A DNA stretch of 64,000 bases from JABMQB01 sp963677475 (lineage in GTDB: Bacteria > Bacteroidota > Bacteroidia > Bacteroidales > Prolixibacteraceae), in NCBI GenBank assembly GCA_963677475.2, contig CAXXQD010000016.1, forward strand, positions 1-64,000. The letters run 5' to 3'. The number at the start of each line of letters is the position of its first letter. Positions within the stretch are counted from its first letter, which is position 1. The translations under genes and the position numbers were made by a program. The notes beneath the pieces were generated by a model that saw nothing but the letters and a program-made list of their open reading frames with translations, searched no databases and was not told the DNA's origin. This document shows, one piece after another, positions 9,798 through 18,382 of this stretch.

Positions 9798-11027
9798 ATG
9801 GATAAAGGATTAACTACGTTTATGATTTTAGCCACCAGTCTTGTTATGCTCATGACTCCTGGTTTGGCTTTTTTTTATGGAGGTTTAGGAAATAAGAAGA
9901 ACATCCTAAACATTATGATGCAAAGTTTTGTATCGCTTGGTATTACAACCATTTTATGGTTTGCTTTTGGCTACTCTCTTTGCTTTAGTGGCAACATGGC
10001 CGAAGGAACCGACTTTTGGGGAATTGTCGGTAATTTAGACAAAGCTTTTTTTAATGGTTTAAACTTACACACAATGTACCCCGGGCACGATTTTCCCGAG
10101 TTGGTTTTTGTAATGTATCAAATGATGTTTGCTATTATTACACCTGCCCTTATTACAGGTGCATTTATCAATCGGGTGACTTTCAAATCGTATGTGTTTT
10201 TTCTGGTTTTCTGGCAAATTTTTGTTTACTACCCTTTTGTTCACATGGTTTGGGGAGGCGGCATTCTTGGAGAATGGGGCGTTCTCGACTTTGCCGGGGG
10301 GATTGTGGTACATGCCACTGCCGGATTTGCAGCGCTTGCTGCAGTTATTTACGTAGGAAAACGCCAGGTTTGGGTAACCGAACCAAATAATATTCCTTTG
10401 GTGGCCATTGGAACCTCCCTTCTTTGGTTTGGATGGTACGGTTTTAATGCCGGAAGTGAGCTGGATGTGAACGAAATTACAGTTGCAGCTTTTGTAAATA
10501 CGGATCTATCAGCATCGTTTGCGGCAGTTACCTGGCTAATAATAGAATGGACGACCGGAGATCGGAAACCAACATTTATCGGATTAATGACTGGGGCTGT
10601 CGCAGGATTAGCTACTATTACCCCAGCCGCCGGATTTGTTTCAATGCCTATCGCTGCATGCATTGGTATTTTAGCTGCCATTGGTTGTTTTGCTGCCGTC
10701 AAGTTTAAAGACAAACGCGGATGGGACGATGCCCTGGACGTTTGGGGAGTTCACGGAATGGGAGGTGTATTTGGGACATTGTTCCTTGGCTTATTTGCCA
10801 GCAAAGCAATAAATCCTTCAGCGCCCGATGGACTGTTTTATGGTGGTGGTTTTACGTTATTGTTAAAAGAAGTTGCAGCATTGGGAATCGCAATTGTTTG
10901 GGCTTCTTTGTTTACCTACGGGATGCTTATACTAATCAACAAGTTTATCAAAGTTAAAGTAACTGTTAACGAAGAATTCAAAGGATTGGATATTTCAACA
11001 CATGGGGAAACAGCCCGCCAAATTTAA
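9798..11027 (+). CDS. amt: Ammonium transporter, Amt/MEP/Rh family
   Basis: A 409-residue membrane protein with about eleven transmembrane segments. It carries the family signature around DFAGGIVVHATAGFAAL, and the twin pore histidines are probably His172 (VHATAG) and His319 (VHGMGG). It conducts ammonium/ammonia across the inner membrane under nitrogen limitation. The N-terminus enters the first membrane helix directly, so there is no cleaved signal. Unusually for the family, no glnB/glnK PII gene sits next to it. A strong terminator follows 23 bases after the stop. Confidence 0.93.
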   Translation: MDKGLTTFMILATSLVMLMTPGLAFFYGGLGNKKNILNIMMQSFVSLGITTILWFAFGYSLCFSGNMAEGTDFWGIVGNLDKAFFNGLNLHTMYPGHDFPELVFVMYQMMFAIITPALITGAFINRVTFKSYVFFLVFWQIFVYYPFVHMVWGGGILGEWGVLDFAGGIVVHATAGFAALAAVIYVGKRQVWVTEPNNIPLVAIGTSLLWFGWYGFNAGSELDVNEITVAAFVNTDLSASFAAVTWLIIEWTTGDRKPTFIGLMTGAVAGLATITPAAGFVSMPIAACIGILAAIGCFAAVKFKDKRGWDDALDVWGVHGMGGVFGTLFLGLFASKAINPSAPDGLFYGGGFTLLLKEVAALGIAIVWASLFTYGMLILINKFIKVKVTVNEEFKGLDISTHGETARQI

Positions 11028-11049
11028 TTTGGATTATAAGAAAATTTTG

Positions 11050-11082
11050 AAAGCCCACCTTCATGAAAGTGGGCTTTTTTGT
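11050..11082 (+). terminator. Rho-independent terminator after amt
   Basis: AAAGCCCAC (11050-11058) pairs perfectly with GTGGGCTTT (11069-11077) around a 10-base loop, and a T run follows immediately. Confidence 0.9.
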
Positions 11083-11119
11083 TGCTTAAACAATGTTATA
11101 AAGAATTCATCTTATAACA

Positions 11120-11150
11120 CTTGAATTATCGCTCAATTTGTTTAATTTTG
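11120..11150 (+). promoter_or_regulatory. Candidate sigma-A promoter for ssrA
   Basis: TAATTTTG at 11143-11150 matches the Bacteroidota minus-7 consensus TAnnTTTG. A TTG at 11121-11123 lies 19 bases upstream, the usual spacing to the minus-33 element. The mature tmRNA 5' end begins 16 bases downstream, consistent with a short leader removed by RNase P. Confidence 0.5.
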
Positions 11151-11165
11151 TCGTCCTTCTATAAT

Positions 11166-11559
11166 GGGGCTGACTGGTTTTGACAGCGTGTAGAGGAGGT
11201 ATGTAAGCATGTCGGGTTTTGTTTGTTGACCCGCAAAAAATAATAATCACAACTATAATTGGCGAAAATAATTACGCTCTTGCTGCGTAACCGAATCAAG
11301 TAGGTTACACTTAATTCCGGCACTAGGTGCTGGAACGGGACATCGCCCGGATGCTATTGCTTTGAAGCGGTCCGAACCGGCGGTGCAAGTAAATCGAAGC
11401 TAGTTGAAGTGAGGCCCTGGCACCTCAGCGAAATTAAAGGGATAAGGTAATTGTTGGTGGCCTTGATCCGGCAATTATTCGAAAACTAAATCGGGGATAA
11501 ACATGTAGAAAGCATATTGCTTCCGCGTTTGGACAGGGGTTCGACTCCCCTCAGCTCCA
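11166..11559 (+). ncRNA. ssrA: Transfer-messenger RNA (tmRNA)
   Basis: The RNA that rescues stalled ribosomes by trans-translation. The 5' end GGGGCTGACTGGTTTTGACAG and the 3' end TTCGACTCCCCTCAGCTCC are the paired tRNA-like halves. The acceptor stem GGGGCTG/CAGCTCC pairs fully apart from one G-U. The tag reading frame at 11261-11290 encodes GENNYALAA and stops at TAA, which would give the degradation tag (A)GENNYALAA. A CCA end is not encoded: the DNA reads ACGC after the acceptor stem, so it must be added enzymatically. The open frame at 11517-11708 overlapping the 3' end is spurious. Confidence 0.95.
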
Positions 11560-11621
11560 CGCAAAAAAACATTAAGCTATTCGTGGTTCACAAGTGGCTT
11601 TTTTTTAACTTATTTGGAGGA

Positions 11622-11669
11622 GAAGTTTATCCCGATGATCCCGATATGAATCGGGAGATATCGGGCTTC
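11622..11669. repeat. Nested palindromic intergenic hairpin
   Basis: Three nested arms form a long hairpin: GAAG/CTTC (11622-11625, 11666-11669), CCCGAT/ATCGGG (11631-11636, 11660-11665) and TCCCGAT/ATCGGGA (11639-11645, 11650-11656) with a 4-base loop. This is the shape of the REP-like palindromes scattered between genes in many Bacteroidota. Membership of a genome-wide family is inference. Confidence 0.5.
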
Positions 11670-11711
11670 ACATATTTAAAATCTATTCAAAAAGTTAGTA
11701 TTTATTAGGCT

Positions 11712-11750
11712 TCCCTGCCTACGATCCTTGGGGTCAGACAGGGATTTTTT
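11712..11750 (+). terminator. Hairpin with T tail between ssrA and the glycerate kinase gene
   Basis: TCCCTG (11712-11717) pairs with CAGGGA (11739-11744), followed by six T residues. The loop is long, with further partial pairing. It may end the ssrA transcript or block read-through into the convergent gene. Confidence 0.45.
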
Positions 11751-11774
11751 ATCTCTTAAACTGATTTTAATCCA

Positions 11775-11799
11775 AGATTAATTAATTAATTAATTAATA
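11775..11799. repeat. ATTA tetranucleotide microsatellite
   Basis: About five tandem copies of ATTA/TTAA span the last codons and stop of the glycerate kinase gene. A change in copy number would alter only its last few residues and stop position. Confidence 0.8.
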
Positions 11800-13105
11800 C
11801 CACCATTAGGTCCATAACATTTGTAAGCGTTGGATCCGTGTTAATTAAACCTCCAACCTGCTTGAAGAAGTTGTATGAATTAAATTCGGCGAGATAATTA
11901 TCCATGGATAAATTCATGTTTTTTGCATTCTGGATGGTATTTGAATCCACAACAGCTCCAGCCGCTTCGGTCGTTCCATCTGTCCCATCCGTACCCGCTG
12001 ATAAAAATGTAATTTCTTCAGTGTCGTATAGTTGACTAGCAATAAGAAGCGCCAAATGTTGGTTTCTTCCTCCACAACCACTACCACTACCTGCAACCTG
12101 AACGGTGGGTTCACCTCCAAATAAAAAGCAAATTTTATTGTTCGGCTTTTCATTTTTTGCTTGCCTTGCCACCCGAAGTATATAATTCGCAATTTGCCGA
12201 ATATCACCTTGCAATGAATTACTTATTATTTCTGTGATATAACCATACCATTCTGCTTTTTCTTTTGCATGATCGAGAGCTGTGATATTATTCCCAACAA
12301 TGATATTCTTGGTTTTAGAAAATATTTCTGTGTCTTCCTGCAAAAGATTATTTCCCTGGTTATTCATTTTTAGATATAGATGATTAAGAATATTTTTAGG
12401 AATTTGATCGTTCAACTTATACTTTTTGATTATTGCCAAGGTATCTTCTATTGAGGTTTGTTCAGCCACAGTTGGTCCTGAAGCAATGGAACCTATATTG
12501 TCGCCAATTACATCTGAGACAATTAAACTTACAAGTGTTGCTGGGAATGCTTTTTTCGCCAAACCTCCCCCTTTTACTTCAGATAATTGTTTGCGAACAC
12601 AATTAATCTCATGAATATCAGCACCCGATTTCAGTAGACAATTGTTTACAATTTCTATTTCTTTCAAATTCGATCCTTTGGGAACATCAACCAATAAAGA
12701 GGATCCTCCTCCTGAAATTAAACAAATAACCAGATCGTTTTCGCCAGCTTTATTTAAGATCGATATTATTGCTTTTGTGCCCTCTATTCCCTTTTCGTCA
12801 GGAAGTGGGTGCCCGGCTTCAGTAATTTTTATTGTTTTAAGAGATACCGAATGGTGATACTTCGTAATGACATGCCCGTCTGTAATTTCATCACCAAGGA
12901 TTTCTTCAACACTCTGTGCCATTGATGCACTTGCCTTGCCAAATCCTATTACGAAGACGTGTTTGTAGTCTTCTGCTTTTAATTTTAAATCGCCTATCTG
13001 AAGAATATTTTTATCGACAGAAAGAAATTGGGGAATCAATTTGTTTGGTTTTACGGCTTCAACCCCACTATGGAATATTTCGATTGCTTTTTCTCTGTTT
13101 TCCAT
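11786..13105 (-). CDS. Glycerate 2-kinase, MOFRL family
   Basis: About 439 residues. The N-terminal domain carries FVIGFGKASASMA (about 52-64) and CLISGGGSSLL (about 128-138). The C-terminal MOFRL domain carries GSGSGCGGRNQ and AGTDGTDGTTEAAGA, the family's phosphate-binding motifs. It phosphorylates D-glycerate with ATP in the cytoplasm, giving 2-phosphoglycerate. An upstream in-frame ATG at 13141 would add 12 residues, but homology begins at MENREKAIEIF, so the ATG at 13105 is used. It lies just after the SusCD terminator and may be expressed separately. It could feed glycerate from sugar-acid breakdown into glycolysis. The stop codon lies within a short ATTA repeat. Confidence 0.85.
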   Translation of the reverse strand: MENREKAIEIFHSGVEAVKPNKLIPQFLSVDKNILQIGDLKLKAEDYKHVFVIGFGKASASMAQSVEEILGDEITDGHVITKYHHSVSLKTIKITEAGHPLPDEKGIEGTKAIISILNKAGENDLVICLISGGGSSLLVDVPKGSNLKEIEIVNNCLLKSGADIHEINCVRKQLSEVKGGGLAKKAFPATLVSLIVSDVIGDNIGSIASGPTVAEQTSIEDTLAIIKKYKLNDQIPKNILNHLYLKMNNQGNNLLQEDTEIFSKTKNIIVGNNITALDHAKEKAEWYGYITEIISNSLQGDIRQIANYILRVARQAKNEKPNNKICFLFGGEPTVQVAGSGSGCGGRNQHLALLIASQLYDTEEITFLSAGTDGTDGTTEAAGAVVDSNTIQNAKNMNLSMDNYLAEFNSYNFFKQVGGLINTDPTLTNVMDLMVVLIN

Positions 13106-13182
13106 CCGATTTTGCTTTGAAAGATAAATATACGAAACCATTTACATATACTTTCTTAAGCAAACTCGAATAGGTATAAGAA

Positions 13183-13214
13183 AACAATGCACCCTATAAA
13201 ACAGGTGCATTGTT
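13183..13214 (-). terminator. Rho-independent terminator after the first susCD pair
   Basis: AACAATGCACC (13183-13193) pairs perfectly with GGTGCATTGTT (13204-13214). On the minus strand the stem is followed by TT and a short mixed T-rich stretch. It closes the sigma/FecR/SusC/SusD block. Confidence 0.75.
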
Positions 13215-13272
13215 CGTTAACTTAAATTAATGTATGGAAATTTACTTCGCTCTTTACAAAGCAAGTTTTTAT

Positions 13273-14874
13273 TTATTCATAAGCCGGATTTTGAGGATAG
13301 TTCTCTGAATCCAGTGAAATTGCAGATAGAGGAATAGGCCTTAATATTTTAAGGTTGCCCCCTGTTCCAACAAATGGATCTGTGCCACCATCGAACAATG
13401 TTTTAATATCCGGATTTCTAACTTTGGTATAATCCACTAGTTTCCCTGTCCGCTTAAGATCTAACCAACGAAATCCTTCCCCTGCCAATTCACGTGCCCT
13501 TTCTTCCAGAATAAAATCAAGGTCAACTGAAGAAGCCATATCAGCTCCGGCTCTTTGTCTTACAGTATTTACCCTGGCAAGGGCATTCCCTGTATTGCCT
13601 GACTTGAAGTATGCTTCGGCAGCAACTAGATACGTTTCTCCCAACCTTGCCAAATATAAATCGTGGGTGTACTGTATTGAAGCCGTTTGTACCCTATCAA
13701 ATTTCCGAAGTGATGGATAATCAACCTGATTGTTGCCATCCCACCAATGAGGATCGATCGGAGAAATAATCGCATTGGCATTCATTGGTGAACTGCTACG
13801 CCAATTGGCAGTATCTGCAATCTGAGCGCCTGTTCTTGGGTAATAATACGAAACGGGGCTGTTATTTGGATCTAATATCCAGCCTGAGAATGGTCCGGTT
13901 TTAACATTCAAGAAAGTACCCTCAAACCGGGTATCATCATCTTCAAAAAGCGTAAAGAAATATTCTGTTGGGTGCAGAGCATTCTTTTTGTTCACACCAT
14001 CATCGCTTCCTTGCACCAATGGTCCCCACGGGTAATCCCAGTTATGCTCTCCCCCATTTTGGGTTGAATTAGGTGAATATTGGATCGACCATAAAACTTC
14101 TTCGTTATTGTCGTTCTCATAAGCAAACAGCTCATTAAAAGTGAGGTTTAAGCCTTGGCCATTAATTGCAGCATCAGCCATTGATGCAGCATTACTAAAA
14201 TCAGAATCAGAACCAAAGGATTCATATCCCCGTGTCAAATACACTTTTGCTAAAATATGTTGTGCTGTGCGCTTTGTAACCCTTCCAAAATTGTCTTGAT
14301 TGGCTGGAAGATCGGTTATAGCTTCTTGCAATTCAGAAATAATAAACTCATAAACTTCACTGGCTGGTGTACGCTCAAAATGCGTAATTGGCTCTTGAAT
14401 CAAGTCTTTCACCAAAGAAACATCGCCAAAATTTTGGACCAAAAGGAAATAAAAATATGCCCTTATGGTTTTTACTTCCGCAATTCGAGTGGTAAGCTCA
14501 GCAAATTCTTCTGTACTTGTTGAATAATGAAAAGCCATATTTGCTATCTGTATGCTCTCATACAATGTTTGAAACAAATATTCAACCTGACTGTTCCCAG
14601 GAGTTAATGTCTGATATGTAGCTAATCCTAATGGAACTTCCTGATGTGCACTGAAAAACAAATCGGTTCCGGCACAAAAGATATAAGGAGTTGGCTCAAA
14701 TACATCGCGAATGGATGAATAGGTCGAATTTACAAGTCCCTCATAACCACTTTTAGTAACATAATGGTTTTCTGCAGTGGTATTACCCAGGTTTTCTTCC
14801 ACAAGAAAGTCAGAACAACCTGCCAACACAAGACCTGCAAAAATTATCGATAGTATTGTTTTTATACTTTTCAT
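13273..14874 (-). CDS. SusD/RagB-family glycan-binding outer-membrane lipoprotein
   Basis: A 533-residue lipoprotein (lipobox LAGC, Cys19) of the SusD family, which caps the SusC channel and binds oligosaccharides at the cell surface. Family features are the N-terminal SDFLVEENLGNTTAENHY region, the TPR-like helices with AEVKTIRAYFYFLLVQNFGDV, and a C-terminal SusD domain ending LRPIPLSAISLDSENYPQNPAYE. It starts three bases after the SusC stop, so the two are translationally linked. The glycan is presumably a pectin fragment, judged from the neighbouring enzymes. Confidence 0.92.
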   Translation of the reverse strand: MKSIKTILSIIFAGLVLAGCSDFLVEENLGNTTAENHYVTKSGYEGLVNSTYSSIRDVFEPTPYIFCAGTDLFFSAHQEVPLGLATYQTLTPGNSQVEYLFQTLYESIQIANMAFHYSTSTEEFAELTTRIAEVKTIRAYFYFLLVQNFGDVSLVKDLIQEPITHFERTPASEVYEFIISELQEAITDLPANQDNFGRVTKRTAQHILAKVYLTRGYESFGSDSDFSNAASMADAAINGQGLNLTFNELFAYENDNNEEVLWSIQYSPNSTQNGGEHNWDYPWGPLVQGSDDGVNKKNALHPTEYFFTLFEDDDTRFEGTFLNVKTGPFSGWILDPNNSPVSYYYPRTGAQIADTANWRSSSPMNANAIISPIDPHWWDGNNQVDYPSLRKFDRVQTASIQYTHDLYLARLGETYLVAAEAYFKSGNTGNALARVNTVRQRAGADMASSVDLDFILEERARELAGEGFRWLDLKRTGKLVDYTKVRNPDIKTLFDGGTDPFVGTGGNLKILRPIPLSAISLDSENYPQNPAYE

Positions 14875-14877
14875 AAC

Positions 14878-17800
14878 TTAAAATTTAATGTTAGCACCTA
14901 TTTGATAAATCGAATAAGAGGTATTGTTTGCATCAATACCACTCATGCTGGCACCTGCCCATTCAGGATCAAATCCTTCGTATTTTGTGAATGTAAATGG
15001 ATTTAAAGCATTCACATACAAGCGAACTCCAGCAAGCCCAATTTTTGAAAGGATATTCTCACTGAAATTATAACCCAGAGTGATGTTTTGAACACGTACA
15101 AACGATGCATCTTTGTTAAAGCCTGGATAACCATAATCTTCAGCATCTTCGCCCCAGTATTCGCCCTGGTAACTGGCTTGTGGGTAAGTATTCGAATATC
15201 TTGCTTGTGTTACAGGGTTTTCTCGAACGTAATAGGGAACATCGAGTATTACTTTGCTATTAAAGTCGGTAAACTCGGTATGGAAAGGACTGTATTGCAA
15301 TACGCCTTGTTTTGTATAAACAGATGCTGAAAGATCCCAGTTTTTATACCTCAATGTAGTTGAAAAGGTGCCAATCCAATCCGGGTCTGGTGATCCGAGT
15401 ACGGTCATATCATTGTCGATATCAATTTTACCATCGTCGTTTAAATCTTTCACTTTTGCGGTACCTTCAAGTGCCTGCAGGTCTTCAGGGGCAAGTTCAT
15501 CTTTTTGCCAAACCCCATCAAATACCATCGCATAAATAACATTTACAGGCTGTCCAATAAACCATCGGTTCGGGACATCGTCTTCTTTCTCACCATACAA
15601 CTCAACAATTTTATTGGTGTTTTTTGAAAAAACAAAGTTGGTTTCCCATGAAAAATCTTCTGTTTTAACATTGATGGTCCTTAAAGTTATCTCAAGCCCT
15701 TTATTACTTACTGAACCAACGTTGTCCATCATTACTGCCCAACCTGTTGGCATGGCCAGTTTACGCGGCATTATTAAATCAAGGGATAACCTGTCATACA
15801 CATTTAATTCACCTGAAACACGGTTTCCAAACAATCCAAAATCAGCACCAAGGTTCCATTCCCTCGTACGTTCCCATGTTAATTTAGAATTTGAAAGTGC
15901 TCCCGGGATAAAACCATCTGCAGATGTTCCGTCCCAATCATAATAACGTTGGGTATTCAGCGCGGACTGGGTTGTATATGGCGAAATATTGTTATTCCCT
16001 GTGTAACCAAAGCTTAAGCGGACTTTTAAATTGTCAATCTGAGAAACGTTCTGCAAAAATGTCTCTTCTTTCATGCGCCAGGCAATAGCAGCTGACGGGA
16101 ATGCAGCCCACTTATTTCCTTCTGCCAGTTTCGATGAGCCATCCCAACGCATAGTTGCTGTAACGAGGTACTTATCAGCATAAGAATAATTGAATCGGTT
16201 CGTAAATGAAAGCAAGCTACTTTTTTCATAGCCTGTTGATGAGTAGTTGTCAGGTGCACTTTGGGTATTATACCACAATGATTTAAATGGTACATTTCTA
16301 CCATATGCATACGCCATTTCCAACCTATCTAACTGCGCCGACTGGATAAGATCGTAGGATAAGCTATGTGCGCCCCAGTCTTTATTAAAATTAACCTGGT
16401 TGTCCCAAACATAGGAAAGACGGTTGTTATGCCACATACGGGCAACTGAAATCGATTTGGTTGCAAACCTGTCTTTATACTCTCCCTGGCGCTCAAACTT
16501 AGCATTTGGTGAGAATGTAGATTTGAAGCTCAAATTCTCAATCGGACTAAACTTAAGATAGAAGTTTGATATTACGTGAAATTGATCAACGTTCCAGTTT
16601 GAGTTGTCATCAAGGAAAGTATAAGGACTTACATTTCCAGATATTCCAAGCATTGGCGTTTGAATTACATTGCCATCTTTATCGTGAGAAGGCGCATAAC
16701 TTGGCATCCTAAATAACTGCTGAGTATATCCTTGTTTTGATACAAGTTCCTGATTGGAATAAGCTAAGTTTATGTTAGAGCCTACTGAAAACTTCTCGCT
16801 AATTTTTGCGTCAACACTCGTTTTAAAGTTGTACTTATTATAGTATTGCCCTTCTGCATTTCCATTATCTCCCTGGTATCCAAACCCAACTACATAACTA
16901 ATATCTTTTGTTCCACCACTGGCCGAAATAAAGTGGTTTTGCTGTATGCTTGGTTTTAGGAACTCGTCTAACCAATCAGTACCATTACGGTTTGTAAATG
17001 CATCCGCCCAATAATCCACTCCATTTTCATCTATTATTGTAGGGAAACCATAGGTAAGGGAATTTACAATTGTTTTTCCCTGAACCAAATCACGGGCCAC
17101 CTGCCTGTCTTTTTGCCATAATATACTTTCATCATAGGAATTAAGGAAATCAGGCATATTAGCTGTATTTCTGACACCGACAAATCCGGAATAGGTAATC
17201 GATGGTTTCATGTTTTTTAGGCCTTCGGCAGATTGAGTGCTGACAATTACAACTCCATTAGAACCCCGCGAACCATAAATAGCGGTCGAAGAAGCATCTT
17301 TTAAGATATCAATCCGTTTGATGTCGTTGGTGTTAAGAAAATTGATATTGTCGGTCATTACACCATCAACAACGTAAAGAGGAGCTCCACCTGTTAATGA
17401 ATTGGCACCCCTGATTTGCACATCAAAATCGCTACCAACTGATCCGGTTTTTTGGCTGATGTTCACACCGGCTGTGTGCGCTTGCAAAGCCTGCACCGGG
17501 CTTGTAGAACCTACAGCTACCAATTCTTCTTTTCCCATGGAAGATACAGCACCTGTAATGTCCCTTTTCGATACCGTACCGTAGCCAACAGCGATAATTT
17601 CCTCTATTCCAATGGAGGAACTTTGCAGAACAATATTAATTTCATTTTGCGTTCCTACAATTACCTCCTGAGGTGTCATTCCAACGAAGGAAAATAAGAG
17701 GATATCATTTGTTGCCACATCCATTAGTGAATAATTACCATCGGCATCGGTAACGGTTCCTTTTGTTGTACCTTTTTTAACAATGGTAACCCCGGGAAGA

Positions 17801-18246
17801 GGAATTCCTTTCTCATCGACCACTTTCCCTGTTACAGCAAATTGTTGCATGCGTGAAAACATTTCCCCATTTTCATCGCCCGAAGTAGAAAGTACAATGA
17901 TGCGATCCTTAATGGTGTAGGTCACATCGGTTCCCGCAAAAAGGGAATTTAATACATGTTCAATCTTTTGATTGTTTACAGCAACTGACACTTCCCGGTC
18001 AACATTGATCACCTTGCCACTGTACATAAAATAAAACTCGCTTTGTTCTTCAATTTCAGCAAGAACTTCTTTTAAACTTGCCTTTTCCATCGTAAGGCTT
18101 AGCATTTTGCTTTGAGAATACGTTTTGCCGGCAAATACACTTAAAACAGAGATCAAAAGAAAAAAGCTGGTTAGTTTCATAATCCGAAATATTTTTTTTG
18201 TCGAAGGAATTTTTAAATACCCCGACAAAGCAGTAATTTTTTTCAT
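14878..18246 (-). CDS. SusC/RagA TonB-dependent receptor with N-terminal STN signalling domain
   Basis: A 1122-residue outer-membrane importer. The order is: long basic leader and signal peptide (1 to about 45), STN/secretin domain (about 49-120), carboxypeptidase-D-like beta domain (about 137-210), TonB-box area near IIAVGYGTV (about 217-225), plug (VRI-type motif VQIRGANSL, then PLYVVDGV and KDASSTAIYGSRGSNGVV), and a 22-strand barrel ending NTSYSIYQIGANIKF. The STN domain means it probably signals to the FecR anti-sigma factor upstream when substrate is bound, switching on the locus through the ECF sigma factor. It imports oligosaccharides with its SusD partner using TonB energy. Confidence 0.94.
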   Translation of the reverse strand: MKKITALSGYLKIPSTKKIFRIMKLTSFFLLISVLSVFAGKTYSQSKMLSLTMEKASLKEVLAEIEEQSEFYFMYSGKVINVDREVSVAVNNQKIEHVLNSLFAGTDVTYTIKDRIIVLSTSGDENGEMFSRMQQFAVTGKVVDEKGIPLPGVTIVKKGTTKGTVTDADGNYSLMDVATNDILLFSFVGMTPQEVIVGTQNEINIVLQSSSIGIEEIIAVGYGTVSKRDITGAVSSMGKEELVAVGSTSPVQALQAHTAGVNISQKTGSVGSDFDVQIRGANSLTGGAPLYVVDGVMTDNINFLNTNDIKRIDILKDASSTAIYGSRGSNGVVIVSTQSAEGLKNMKPSITYSGFVGVRNTANMPDFLNSYDESILWQKDRQVARDLVQGKTIVNSLTYGFPTIIDENGVDYWADAFTNRNGTDWLDEFLKPSIQQNHFISASGGTKDISYVVGFGYQGDNGNAEGQYYNKYNFKTSVDAKISEKFSVGSNINLAYSNQELVSKQGYTQQLFRMPSYAPSHDKDGNVIQTPMLGISGNVSPYTFLDDNSNWNVDQFHVISNFYLKFSPIENLSFKSTFSPNAKFERQGEYKDRFATKSISVARMWHNNRLSYVWDNQVNFNKDWGAHSLSYDLIQSAQLDRLEMAYAYGRNVPFKSLWYNTQSAPDNYSSTGYEKSSLLSFTNRFNYSYADKYLVTATMRWDGSSKLAEGNKWAAFPSAAIAWRMKEETFLQNVSQIDNLKVRLSFGYTGNNNISPYTTQSALNTQRYYDWDGTSADGFIPGALSNSKLTWERTREWNLGADFGLFGNRVSGELNVYDRLSLDLIMPRKLAMPTGWAVMMDNVGSVSNKGLEITLRTINVKTEDFSWETNFVFSKNTNKIVELYGEKEDDVPNRWFIGQPVNVIYAMVFDGVWQKDELAPEDLQALEGTAKVKDLNDDGKIDIDNDMTVLGSPDPDWIGTFSTTLRYKNWDLSASVYTKQGVLQYSPFHTEFTDFNSKVILDVPYYVRENPVTQARYSNTYPQASYQGEYWGEDAEDYGYPGFNKDASFVRVQNITLGYNFSENILSKIGLAGVRLYVNALNPFTFTKYEGFDPEWAGASMSGIDANNTSYSIYQIGANIKF

Positions 18247-18274
18247 ACTTTTGTTATGATTAGTTTATGAATAT

Positions 18275-18336
18275 CCCTGTGGTCATACAGGGTTTTTATT
18301 TACTCTCTACAGGGAAGTGTTGGCGCATTTCCCTGT
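18275..18336 (-). promoter_or_regulatory. Two tandem hairpins between fecR and susC
   Basis: The 136-base gap between the fecR stop and the susC start holds two stems sharing the ACAGGG/CCCTGT core: 18309-18316 with 18329-18336, and 18275-18280 with 18287-18292. They could form a leader structure or partial terminator that separates regulator and transporter expression. On the plus strand the second stem has a T tail. No mechanism is proved by the sequence. Confidence 0.4.
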
Positions 18337-18382
18337 TGTTTTTCTATTCTGTTATATCATAGGCACAAAATTTACGTTAGGT

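Noticed and set aside
11517..11708. Open reading frame after the tmRNA tag region
   Set aside because: It overlaps the tRNA-like 3' end of ssrA and has no coding signal or homology.
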